NCBI GenBank assembly: GCA_026398545.1
Contig: JAPLSR010000248.1
Location: 1 to 11,275, forward strand
Direction of reading: 5' to 3'
Source: Candidatus Sumerlaeota bacterium
Lineage (GTDB): Bacteria > Sumerlaeota > Sumerlaeia > MWCT01
DNA: 11,275 nt
The position numbers and the translations under genes were made by a program. Shown in pieces: positions 1 through 7,160 of this stretch (position 1 is the stretch's first letter; each line of letters begins with the position of its first letter). Below the pieces are notes generated by a model that saw nothing but the letters and a program-made list of their open reading frames with translations, did no database searches and was not told the origin of the DNA.

Positions 1-2168
1 CAGCGATTGACCTTTGGTGGGTCGTCATTCAAATGTCGGTGGCGCTGGCGGCGATGTGGTGGCTGGCTTCGCTGCGAGTAGCGCCGCTTACGGCTTTACT
101 GGGAGGGCTGAGCATTGCCCTCAGCGGAAATGTGGTTATGCGTTTTGCCGGCGGTCATCCCAATCTTGTTGCCTGTTATCCATGGGGCTTTCTTCTGGCA
201 GGGGCATGGAATCGATGGTGGGATGGCAGGGGCAGAAGATTTCTTGTTTTGTCAGCCATAGCATGGTCGCTTCTCCTTTTATCGGCGCATATTCAAACAT
301 CCTATCAATTTGCAATCTGGTGGGGATTGCTCACCATTATAGGAGGGGGTATAAGGGGAAGATTTGCCTTCCGGCGCTGGCTGAGGGGAACGGCTTTTGT
401 CGTGGGATTGGGCTCGCTTGCCGCGGCGGTTCTCCTTTTTCCCCAGATTGAGTTCGGTTTATTAACGCCAAGAAATGATTTTCCGCTGGAGAATCTGCTG
501 ACGCTTTTCTTCCCGGGATGTTTTGGAATGGGATTGAGCGGAGTGCATTCCGGCGCGGCATCGCCATATCTGGGGCGCTGGTATTATGGGTGGGAGGGCG
601 CGCTTCTTCTCAATCCGCTTATCTTAGGATGTCTTATACTTTCATGGCGGATGAAGCGTCATAAGTTTATGGTTCGTGGACTATTGGTTTCCACGATTGT
701 GTGTTTTTTACTTGCCCTGGGTCGGCAATCGCCTCTTTATCAAATGGCTTATGCCATTCTGCCGGGGTTCCGTATATTCCGCTGCCAGGGGCGTCTGATT
801 GCGTTTGCCCTCTTTGGTCTTGTTGCTCTGGCATGCCTTGGTTTCGACCATTACATACGCCGCTCGGGAACTATTCCCCAGAAGGGTGCAGCCGGATGGC
901 AGTATAAGTTATTAAAGATAAGTATTGTGGCATGTGTGGTTGGATTGCTTCTGTTATTTTGGGCGCACCGACATCCAGATGGGATGGTGGGCAGGATGAT
1001 GCAGGATATTGCCTGCGCCCCGCTTGACGGTCCTTCCTACGAAGTATTTCCGCACATTCCGGCGGGAACGTCGCTGGACTATATCTGGGAGAAGCCCGAA
1101 CTATCTCTCAGGGCAAATGTATTTATTGGGGCGGCGGTGCAGACCCTGAAAGTATGGCTTGTTTTATTGCTGCTCGGAATGATGGCAGCGCTTAACCGTG
1201 TCCAACGCATGTTTTGGATTCTAACATTGATTTTTGCAAGTCTGGTCTTCAGCTTCTGGGGTGCGCTTCCCTATACTCGGCGTGTGGATATTGGAAAATC
1301 AGCCCTGCCGGACAATGCCATCAAAACTTTGCGCTTAACTGTCGGCGGGGAACGGGTTATACTCTTCGGCGTGGGGGATAGAAATCTTCTCATCCCCTAT
1401 AACATACCAATTGTTGGGGGTTATGCGGCGGTGCTCGGGCAACGGCTGAATACCTTTCTTCAGGTGGCTTTCAATCATCCCACGAACTCACTTGAATACC
1501 AGAACAACACCTGGGAACTGAAACCTCAAGCCCGATGGCTTGGCGCCAGGGCTTTTATCGCCACGGATGCCTCGATTAATTTCCCGGAATTCATCAAGAA
1601 CATCTATGATAATGGCAAGGTTCGTATCTGGCGTCCCCCTTATAACATACCGCTTGCCTTTGTTGCAACGGGCGGGGTTGCTGCGTCTTCCTATGAAGAG
1701 GCCGCATCGCTTCTGAGTGATTCTCGCAATGCGGAGAGCAACCAGATTATCCTTGAAACAACTGGTCCCATCAAGCCTGCAGATGCGCCTTTTATACCGC
1801 TAAATCTGGAGCGTCCTCATCCGGCTGAGATTCGCGTGGATTTGCGGGAGGCGCCTGCGGGATGGGTGATTGTCCTGGAAAGTCTCCTTCCGGGATGGAG
1901 AGCATGGGTGGATGGGCATCCGGCGACCATCGTTCCCGCAGAGGTTGCCTTCATGGCGGTGAAGATAGGCGAGGGTGCAAAGGAACTGCGGATGACTTAT
2001 CGTCCTGCAAGTTTCAGGTTCGGTTTAGCCATTTCTTTATTAGTAGCCGCCTTTCTTGTTTTTGAACTCATCTCTAAGAGGAAGGGGAGCGCCTTGCATC
2101 AGCGGACGTTGATTGTCACAGCAGCAATTCAAAGGAAAAGACCCCCGTCTCGGAAAAAGAAGAGATAA
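1..2168 (+). CDS. YfhO-like polytopic membrane protein, 5' end missing
   Basis: The reading frame is open from base 3 through the ATG at 33, with no Shine-Dalgarno before that ATG, so the true start lies left of the window. Numbering from the ATG, there are about eleven hydrophobic segments. The first ten or so lie in residues 1-411, a long non-membrane region spans roughly 412-660, one more segment lies near 662-680, and the tail is very basic. An early segment with LSGNVVMRFAGGHPN and the distal LLPGWRAWVDG followed by a YRPASFRFG stretch are hallmarks of the YfhO family. That family is a GT-C-like group of bacterial membrane proteins linked to glycosylation of lipoteichoic acid or other surface polymers. 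The substrate cannot be read from sequence. The stop TAA abuts the stop of the opposing gene. I am confident of the family and unsure of the exact activity. Confidence 0.85.
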   Translation, partial: AIDLWWVVIQMSVALAAMWWLASLRVAPLTALLGGLSIALSGNVVMRFAGGHPNLVACYPWGFLLAGAWNRWWDGRGRRFLVLSAIAWSLLLLSAHIQTSYQFAIWWGLLTIIGGGIRGRFAFRRWLRGTAFVVGLGSLAAAVLLFPQIEFGLLTPRNDFPLENLLTLFFPGCFGMGLSGVHSGAASPYLGRWYYGWEGALLLNPLILGCLILSWRMKRHKFMVRGLLVSTIVCFLLALGRQSPLYQMAYAILPGFRIFRCQGRLIAFALFGLVALACLGFDHYIRRSGTIPQKGAAGWQYKLLKISIVACVVGLLLLFWAHRHPDGMVGRMMQDIACAPLDGPSYEVFPHIPAGTSLDYIWEKPELSLRANVFIGAAVQTLKVWLVLLLLGMMAALNRVQRMFWILTLIFASLVFSFWGALPYTRRVDIGKSALPDNAIKTLRLTVGGERVILFGVGDRNLLIPYNIPIVGGYAAVLGQRLNTFLQVAFNHPTNSLEYQNNTWELKPQARWLGARAFIATDASINFPEFIKNIYDNGKVRIWRPPYNIPLAFVATGGVAASSYEEAASLLSDSRNAESNQIILETTGPIKPADAPFIPLNLERPHPAEIRVDLREAPAGWVIVLESLLPGWRAWVDGHPATIVPAEVAFMAVKIGEGAKELRMTYRPASFRFGLAISLLVAAFLVFELISKRKGSALHQRTLIVTAAIQRKRPPSRKKKR

Positions 2169-3830
2169 CTATTGCGGAAGACTTTTTAAATATTCTTCAG
2201 TCTCCGGGGAAAGCCGCACAAAAACCACACATACAGGGTCATCATAAACAATTTTCATATCAGGGCGCATGGCAATGCGCTGAACAAGATTGCCGGGGTC
2301 GAACTGCGGGCGCTTGTCTAAGACAAAGGTGTTGAGATGGTAGCGTCGGCATGCCTCATCAATGGAGAGAGTGCCTGCTTCAATCGCCCGGTCATCCACC
2401 CAGATGGCGGGGTCATACGTATCAATGCGCCCATCAATAAATACCTTCGTTTCCGGGCCAAGATAGTATAGCAGATAGCCACCGAAATGATAGGAATTAA
2501 ACATGTTGGCGGGGGGGCGGTGAACTTTAAGAAACTGTGTTGCCCCGATGGGGAAATATGTGGTGTTGAGTCTCATGGTGGGCAAGCCCGTGGTGCCGAC
2601 AAGATGCCCGGTAAATTGCATACCGGACAATATCAAGGTGCCTGCGGCTGCCAGAGCGGGGACAAGGAAGCGATTCCGCGTCAGGATTCGATTTATTCCT
2701 TCCAAGTGAGGCAGTGCCAGGATTGGAATCGCCAGGGCAGTAATTGCCATTTGCCGCCGGGCATTCCAGGTGATGACGACAAAAAATGCCGCCGTGACCA
2801 AATGCCACCAGGGGAGGCGTGTGGTTCGCAATATCAAAGTCAGGATATAAAATGCCAGCAAGAATCCCATCCCGATAAATATAAAATATGGGAGATTTTG
2901 CCCGTTCCAAATAATGAACGGCATCCACTCAAAAAGCATCTCCGTCACCCCGGGCACCGATTTGATCTTGGAGGGCAGACTGAGGACTCTTATCCCATAA
3001 GGATTGACAAGCCAGATAATTCCGCACAAAGCACAGGGAACGAGCGCCAGCAAATCGTTTTTATCGCGTCCCTTGAACCAGCGCCACAACCGATGAGCCG
3101 CATAAATAGCCACCACCACCACGCCCACTAAAAATCCGACATGCAGATTAACCCATAGCAGAATCAGGGGCGGAAGCGCCCAGAGGCGTCCCCATCCCGG
3201 CATGGGAAGCGTGGGCGGCTGCCATTTGTCTGTGTAAGATACCCGGAATGGACGGGGCGCCATTTTCTCCGAGGTGACGAGCAACAACAGCACCAGAGAA
3301 ATAAGGAGCTGACTGCACAAGTCAGGTCGTGGGTTCAGGCGCAAAACAGCCGTGAGGAGAGAACCCAGAAGGAAAAGGGTCATGGCGGCATGAACCTGGC
3401 GCCGTGCCGCCGCAATATAAATGGCGAAATAGGCGACCAGAACCTGCGCCACCACAAAGAAAGCCAGCCCGATGGTATTCTGGCCATGTCCAATCATCTC
3501 CCAGAGCCAATACAATATAATTGATGCCAGCCAGCCCGTGGATATCCACTCGCGTCCGGGCGATGTGAAGGAAAAAATATCACCCGGAGGAAACGTCTTG
3601 TGCTGAAGAACATAGCGGGCAAAACCCATGTGAAACCAGATGTCATATTCCTCAATTGGACAGGCGCAAAGAAAAATAATGACCATCAGGAGCAAAAGGG
3701 GGAAAAAAGTATATTTGAGCACGGTATCATAGAGAGGTGAGGAGGAAACAATGTTCTGCGATGCGCTACTTTCCTTCACCCCGATTTTCCGAGTATGGTG
3801 CAAATTATTTATTTTTTGTTTTTTGCTCAT
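2169..3830 (-). CDS. Polytopic GT-C-like membrane protein with DxWFH loop motif
   Basis: The protein has 553 residues. A polar, positively charged N-terminus of about 40 residues is followed by roughly ten hydrophobic segments. Just after the first segment lies EEYDIWFH (D63, W65, H67), then PPGDIFSFTSPG and a WISTGWL stretch. Acidic residues in the first external loop are typical of GT-C glycosyltransferases that use lipid-phosphate sugars. The soluble C-terminal part has FNSYHFGGYLLYYLGP and then KVFIDGRIDTYD (about 444-473), a pattern I know from uncharacterised membrane proteins of many environmental bacteria. Function in glycan or glycoprotein assembly is inferred. The ATG at 3830 has a poor Shine-Dalgarno, and a promoter-like element lies only 16-42 bases upstream, so the leader may be very short. 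The gene converges with the YfhO-like gene without any gap. Confidence 0.8.
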   Translation of the reverse strand: MSKKQKINNLHHTRKIGVKESSASQNIVSSSPLYDTVLKYTFFPLLLLMVIIFLCACPIEEYDIWFHMGFARYVLQHKTFPPGDIFSFTSPGREWISTGWLASIILYWLWEMIGHGQNTIGLAFFVVAQVLVAYFAIYIAAARRQVHAAMTLFLLGSLLTAVLRLNPRPDLCSQLLISLVLLLLVTSEKMAPRPFRVSYTDKWQPPTLPMPGWGRLWALPPLILLWVNLHVGFLVGVVVVAIYAAHRLWRWFKGRDKNDLLALVPCALCGIIWLVNPYGIRVLSLPSKIKSVPGVTEMLFEWMPFIIWNGQNLPYFIFIGMGFLLAFYILTLILRTTRLPWWHLVTAAFFVVITWNARRQMAITALAIPILALPHLEGINRILTRNRFLVPALAAAGTLILSGMQFTGHLVGTTGLPTMRLNTTYFPIGATQFLKVHRPPANMFNSYHFGGYLLYYLGPETKVFIDGRIDTYDPAIWVDDRAIEAGTLSIDEACRRYHLNTFVLDKRPQFDPGNLVQRIAMRPDMKIVYDDPVCVVFVRLSPETEEYLKSLPQ

Positions 3831-3845
3831 TTTTTATTGGGAAAA

Positions 3846-3872
3846 CCTATATAAGCATTGTCTTTCTGTCAA
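3846..3872 (-). promoter_or_regulatory. Possible sigma70-type promoter for the minus-strand membrane protein
   Basis: Read on the minus strand, a perfect TTGACA (3867-3872) is followed by CTTATATAGG. TATATA falls 13 bases and TATAGG 15 bases downstream of it, both shorter than the ideal 17. If used, transcription would begin around 3838, leaving under about ten bases before the ATG at 3830. The -35 match is strong. The spacing is poor. Confidence 0.35.
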
Positions 3873-3899
3873 CATGGAGTTCAAGGGTTTGAAAATTTG

Positions 3900-3922
3900 A
3901 AATGGTAAATCTTACGCCATTT
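3900..3922. promoter_or_regulatory. Interrupted palindrome, possible operator or hairpin
   Basis: AAATGG (3900-3905) and CCATTT (3917-3922) are perfect inverted copies. Inside them TAA and TTA continue the symmetry around ATC, with CG unpaired on the right arm. The site lies between the divergent membrane-protein gene and the sugar cluster, a usual place for an operator. There is no T-run to make it a terminator. An inverted TTCAA/TTGAA pair lies just upstream at 3880-3893. No regulator gene is in the window to match it. Confidence 0.25.
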
Positions 3923-3999
3923 GGCGGAGTGGATTCCTTCCAATTTTTTTAGAAAAGCCATGCTTGACGAATGAATAATTCAAATATTACAAGAATGGG

Positions 4000-4005
4000 T
4001 ATAAA
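4000..4005 (+). promoter_or_regulatory. Weak candidate -10 element for the araB cluster
   Basis: TATAAA (4000-4005) matches five of six -10 positions in an AT-rich stretch upstream of araB. No good -35 sits at the correct distance. A TTGACG at 3964-3969 is too far from it, though it has a TATTAC 15 bases downstream as an alternative. Either choice would leave a leader of roughly 100 bases that contains the small ORF at 4028. Confidence 0.2.
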
Positions 4006-4027
4006 TTTTCTGAAGCAATACATAAAG

Positions 4028-4096
4028 ATGGACAGGACTGCCATCGAGCGCCGCATCGATGAAATCATGTCCATCGTGGGACAATCGCGCCTTTGA
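4028..4096 (+). CDS. Candidate 22-codon leader ORF or gene remnant before araB
   Basis: An ATG at 4028 opens a 22-residue frame beginning MDRTAIERRIDEIMS and ending in TGA at 4094-4096. The frame stays open upstream to ATGs at 3995 and 3971. Third-position G/C is high from 4028 onward (16 of 22 codons) while the preceding bases are AT-rich, so coding-like composition begins abruptly there. The last base of the stop codon is the first base of the AAAGGAG of araB, an arrangement compatible with translational coupling. No convincing Shine-Dalgarno precedes any of the three ATGs. The peptide is amphipathic and I do not recognise it. It could be a regulatory leader, the trace of a lost gene, or chance. 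Confidence 0.3.
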   Translation: MDRTAIERRIDEIMSIVGQSRL

Positions 4097-4102
4097 AAGG
4101 AG
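4096..4102 (+). promoter_or_regulatory. Ribosome binding site fixing the araB start
   Basis: AAAGGAG lies 10 bases before the ATG at 4113. It selects that codon over an in-frame ATG 18 codons earlier (4059), which has no such site and would add residues foreign to the family. Confidence 0.7.
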
Positions 4103-4112
4103 ACTTCCCGGA

Positions 4113-5798
4113 ATGGCAAAATACACAATCGGTCTGGATTTCGGCACGAACTCTGTGCGGGCGCTGATTGTTGATGTGGCAGACGGTGAGGAGGTTGCCA
4201 CGGCTGTCTGGCAGTATGCGCATGGACAGGCGGGTGTTGTGTGCGATTCGCAACAGCCACACCTTGCGCGCCAGCATCCGGAGGATTATCTTGATGGGAT
4301 GGTGGCATGTGTGAGGGATGCCCTGCGTGAGGCATCATTGCGCCCGGATTTCTCTCCGCATGATGTAATAGCCATCGGTGTGGATACGACTGGCAGCACG
4401 CCCATGCCCGTGGACAGGGCGGGGGTTCCGCTGGCTTTGCATGAGGAGTTCAGTGAAAATCCGGACGCCATGGCGTGGCTCTGGAAAGACCATACCGCCC
4501 ATGCGGAGGCGGCGGAAATCACCAACCTTGCCTCACGCATCCGCCCCAATTACCTTTCCAAATGCGGCGGGGTTTACTCAACCGAATGGTTCTGGTCAAA
4601 ATTGCTTCACTGCCTCCGCGCGAGTCCGGATGTATTTGACGCCCTCCACACATGGGTGGAGATTTCCGATTGGATTCCCGCCGTTCTCACGGGGACGGAG
4701 AGACCCGACCGGATGAAGCGGGGGATTTGTGCCGCCGGTCATAAAGGATTGTTTCATCTCTCGTGGGGGGGATATCCGGATGAGGAGTTCCTCGGGGCGC
4801 TGGATGACCGACTTGTCAGGGTGCGGCGGACACTTCCCTCCATGGCACATACTATTGCCGGGGCGGCGGGGGCATTGACTGAGCACTGGGCGGGGAAATT
4901 GGGCATTCGGGCAGGTATCCCTGTCACCATAGGTGCGATTGATGCGCATCTTGGCGCTGTGGGGAGCGGCATTGCGCCTGGTGTGCTGGTGAAAATAATC
5001 GGCACCTCCACCTGTGATATGATGGTTTCCCCGCTGGAGCGTGAGATGCCGGATATCCCCGGTCTCTGCGGTATTGTGCCGGAATCCATCCTGCCCGGGT
5101 ATTACGGACTTGAGGCAGGACAGTCCGCCGTGGGAGACATCTTCAACTGGTTTGTCCAGTCTGTTAATCCGGGAGGCGAGACATCGGGAGGACATGAAAG
5201 GCTCACTGAACAGGCAGCCATTCTCAAGCCCGGTGAAACCGGTCTCCTCGGACTGGACTGGCACAATGGCAACCGCACCATCCTTGTTGACCAGCGTCTG
5301 ACGGGTCTCCTTATCGGTATGACCCTTGCAACAACACCGGCTGAAATCTATCGCGCCTTGATTGAGTCAACCGCCTTCGGGGCGCGGCGCATCATTGAAC
5401 GTCTTGAGGAATACGGTATAAAGGTTGAACGTGTGATTAACTGCGGAGGCATCGCCGTTAAGAATCCGCTTGTCATGCAGATTTATGCCGATGTGCTGTG
5501 CAGGACGATGGAGGTCACACAAAGCGAACAGACCTGCGCCCTTGGCGCGGCTATTGCCGCTGTGGTGTCTGCCGGGAAAAAAGCGGGTGGCTATGACCGC
5601 TTTGACGAGGCTGTGCAAAAAATGACCGCGGTGCGAGACGAGAAATTTGCCCCGGATGAAAAACACAACTTGATTTATAACCGCCTTTATGCCTTATATA
5701 GAAGATTACATGATATCTTTGGCACAAAAGGCGAAATGGGCAATTGCCATGATATCATGAAGGGGCTTCTTGCAATACGGGATGAGGTGAGGGGTTGA
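4113..5798 (+). CDS. araB: Ribulokinase (FGGY carbohydrate kinase, AraB type)
   Basis: This is a cytoplasmic ATP-dependent kinase that phosphorylates ribulose to ribulose 5-phosphate, feeding pentose sugars into the pentose phosphate pathway. The 561 residues from the ATG at 4113 match the usual AraB length of about 560. The N-terminus carries the phosphate-binding IGLDFGTNSVR (6-16). GVDTTGSTP (89-97), the KRGICAAGHKG block (202-212) and IGAIDAHLGAVG with the likely catalytic base D277 are characteristic of ribulokinases. The later GTSTCD and GGIAVKNPLVMQIYAD blocks belong to the ATP-side domain. AraB enzymes are known to accept D- as well as L-ribulose, so the stereochemistry of the natural substrate is open. 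The gene is followed without a gap by a broken ORF and then by a GH172 gene, which suggests a sugar-utilisation operon. No araA, araD or transporter is visible. Confidence 0.92.
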   Translation: MAKYTIGLDFGTNSVRALIVDVADGEEVATAVWQYAHGQAGVVCDSQQPHLARQHPEDYLDGMVACVRDALREASLRPDFSPHDVIAIGVDTTGSTPMPVDRAGVPLALHEEFSENPDAMAWLWKDHTAHAEAAEITNLASRIRPNYLSKCGGVYSTEWFWSKLLHCLRASPDVFDALHTWVEISDWIPAVLTGTERPDRMKRGICAAGHKGLFHLSWGGYPDEEFLGALDDRLVRVRRTLPSMAHTIAGAAGALTEHWAGKLGIRAGIPVTIGAIDAHLGAVGSGIAPGVLVKIIGTSTCDMMVSPLEREMPDIPGLCGIVPESILPGYYGLEAGQSAVGDIFNWFVQSVNPGGETSGGHERLTEQAAILKPGETGLLGLDWHNGNRTILVDQRLTGLLIGMTLATTPAEIYRALIESTAFGARRIIERLEEYGIKVERVINCGGIAVKNPLVMQIYADVLCRTMEVTQSEQTCALGAAIAAVVSAGKKAGGYDRFDEAVQKMTAVRDEKFAPDEKHNLIYNRLYALYRRLHDIFGTKGEMGNCHDIMKGLLAIRDEVRG

Positions 5799-5921
5799 AT
5801 GGAAAAGATAAGTTATGGTGGTTGGAAGAATTGCATCCGGCTGGAGAATGGCAGGATTGAACTCATTGCCACAACACTCCTTCCCCTTGTGAGGGAAACC
5901 GATTCCCTTGTAAATTTCTGA
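5799..5921 (+). pseudogene. Truncated N-terminus of a DUF4380-like (aldose-epimerase-like) gene
   Basis: The ATG follows the araB stop directly (TGA then ATG), with AGGGG four bases upstream, a normal start signal for an operon gene. The first 26 codons begin MEKISYGGWKNCIRLENG and continue RIELIATT. This closely resembles the opening of DUF4380-type proteins as I recall them, where a DVGPRI-like stretch normally follows. Here the frame instead runs through about 14 unrelated residues to a TGA at 5919-5921, and the other frames do not restore the family sequence. I read this as a deletion that removed most of the gene. The junction falls near 5877, just before a hairpin at 5892-5908. A real 40-residue protein is possible but less likely. 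Confidence 0.6.
5892..5908 (+). other. Short hairpin at the break of the truncated gene
   Basis: AGGGAA (5892-5897) and TTCCCT (5903-5908) form a 6-bp stem with a 5-base loop. TTCCC at 5881-5885 could pair with the same GGGAA instead. A T-rich stretch begins only about 25 bases later, after a CTTAAG palindrome, so this is not a standard terminator. It could mildly reduce read-through from araB into the GH172 gene. Confidence 0.3.
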
Positions 5922-5950
5922 AGGCTTAAGTTTTTTTATTTTCTTGTATA

Positions 5951-5959
5951 AAGGAGGGG
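5951..5959 (+). promoter_or_regulatory. Strong ribosome binding site of the GH172 gene
   Basis: AAGGAGGGG is the strongest Shine-Dalgarno seen in the window. It lies 8 bases before the ATG at 5968. This rules out the upstream in-frame TTG at 5944, which would place the site inside the coding sequence. Confidence 0.75.
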
Positions 5960-5967
5960 AATGGAAG

Positions 5968-7059
5968 ATGTTGAACGAGATATATTCCGGTCTGGGGACA
6001 ATTCAAAAACTCGCTGATGCGGAGACGCGATGCGTCACAGCTGAAAATGTTTACGGGGAGAAGGGCAGGGGCGGCATGGCTCTTCCCTTTGAGTGTCAGG
6101 AGGAGGTGAAGTGTATCGGGCAGACATGGTATGAGGGCAAAGCGGCGCGCGACCTGGGTCAGGGCTGGAAGGTGCGCCCCTGTATCAATCTGCCAGCCTG
6201 CTCTACCACCACTATTATGGACGCCGCCGGACCCGGCATCATACAGCATATCTGGGTCACCTTTCGTGAAAAATTTTACCGCGACCTTATCTTGCGGATT
6301 TACTGGGATGGACAGAAATATCCATCTGTTGAGGCGCCCCTCGGGGATTTTTTCTGCAACGCCTGGGGAGTGCGGACAAAGATTCTTGCGCTTCCCATCA
6401 ATGTCAATCCATGCGGTGGCTTTAATTGTTTCTTCCCCATGCCGTTTCGCAAACGCGCCCTGATAACTATTGAGAACATCTCGCCGGAGCTATGCACCGG
6501 ATTTTTTTATGCGATAATTTTTTCCCTCACGAAGGTGGCGAAGGATGACGCCTGTTTTCATGCACAGTTCCGCCGGACAAATCCCCTGCCCTATAAACAG
6601 GATTACGTTATCGTTGATGGTATCAAAGGAAGGGGGCAATATGTGGGGACGTTCATGACGTGGCAGCAGAATAACAAGGGCTGGTGGGGGGAGGGCGAGG
6701 TCAAGATGTATATCGACGGCGATAAAAAGTTTCCCACCATCTGCGGCACGGGCACGGAGGATTATTTTGGCGGCGCATGGTGCTTCGAGGAGAATTTTTC
6801 AGCGCCATTCATGGGCTATCCCATGGGGTCGTGTGACGGAAAGTCGGGAAATCGCCACCTCCTTTACCGTTTTCACATAATGGACCCAGTTCGGTTCAAA
6901 AAAGACCTCAAGGTCGCCATTCAGGCGCTCGGATGGCGGCAGGAGGGGCGCTATCTCCCACTGCAGGATGATATTTCATCCGTTGCATACTGGTATCAGA
7001 CTTTGCCGCACAATCAATTCCCTCCTTTGCCGGAACGTGATTATCTCGAGGCAATTTAA
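5968..7059 (+). CDS. GH172 family glycoside hydrolase (DUF2961)
   Basis: The protein has 363 residues and appears complete, since it starts and ends as family members do. The signature blocks are IQHIWVTF, YWDGQKYPSVEAPLGDFF, GGFNCFFPMPFRKRA, KGRGQYVGTF, WWGEGEVKMYIDGD and CGTGTEDYFGGAW, followed by IQALGWR and RYLPLQDDI. GH172 enzymes cleave or rearrange alpha-linked furanosides. Characterised members are a difructose dianhydride I synthase/hydrolase (alpha-D-fructofuranosidase) and exo-alpha-D-arabinofuranosidases. Two conserved glutamates are used in catalysis in the family, and here E244 (in GEGE) and E264 (in TEDY) are the best candidates. There is no signal peptide, so the enzyme probably acts in the cytoplasm on imported oligosaccharides. 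Its place behind a ribulokinase hints at a pentofuranoside substrate. The family is certain to me. The substrate is inferred. Confidence 0.9.
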   Translation: MLNEIYSGLGTIQKLADAETRCVTAENVYGEKGRGGMALPFECQEEVKCIGQTWYEGKAARDLGQGWKVRPCINLPACSTTTIMDAAGPGIIQHIWVTFREKFYRDLILRIYWDGQKYPSVEAPLGDFFCNAWGVRTKILALPINVNPCGGFNCFFPMPFRKRALITIENISPELCTGFFYAIIFSLTKVAKDDACFHAQFRRTNPLPYKQDYVIVDGIKGRGQYVGTFMTWQQNNKGWWGEGEVKMYIDGDKKFPTICGTGTEDYFGGAWCFEENFSAPFMGYPMGSCDGKSGNRHLLYRFHIMDPVRFKKDLKVAIQALGWRQEGRYLPLQDDISSVAYWYQTLPHNQFPPLPERDYLEAI

Positions 7060-7088
7060 GCATATAAAGGGTCTGGTGCGGTATCTTC

Positions 7089-7160
7089 ATGGTCGAACGA
7101 CAATTGATTTTAGAGCGGGAAGGATTATTGAATCATAGAAAGAGGTCAAAAAGCCGATGA
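7089..7160 (+). CDS. Possible 23-codon ORF overlapping the nfnA start
   Basis: An ATG at 7089 opens a basic 23-residue frame beginning MVERQLILEREGLLNH. Its TGA (7158-7160) overlaps the nfnA ATG as ATGA, the usual geometry for translational coupling. There is no clear Shine-Dalgarno before it, the length is well within chance, and I do not recognise the peptide. It is listed because the 97-base gap between the GH172 gene and nfnA holds nothing else obvious. Confidence 0.15.
   Translation: MVERQLILEREGLLNHRKRSKSR

Noticed and set aside
2509..2520. A run of G bases within the minus-strand membrane protein gene, considered as a slippage or phase-variation site
   Set aside because: The run is short (seven G after a C), the frame is intact on both sides, and it encodes an ordinary proline pair far from the start. 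Worth only a read-level check.
2487..3131. A 214-codon plus-strand frame opposite the minus-strand membrane protein, with a histidine run near its end
   Set aside because: It lies wholly within a well-supported gene on the other strand, has low-complexity, polar, frame-shadow composition, and no ribosome site or family motif.
4059..4112. An 18-codon upstream extension of araB
   Set aside because: The ribosome site AAAGGAG lies inside this segment, and family members begin at the MAKYTIGLDFG position.
4596..5264. A 222-codon minus-strand frame inside araB
   Set aside because: It is antisense to conserved ribulokinase blocks and its peptide is rich in Arg, Pro and Cys without any recognisable domain.
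5892..5945. A rho-independent terminator after the truncated gene
   Set aside because: The 6-bp stem is separated from the T-rich stretch by about 25 bases and the nearer CTTAAG palindrome is too weak.
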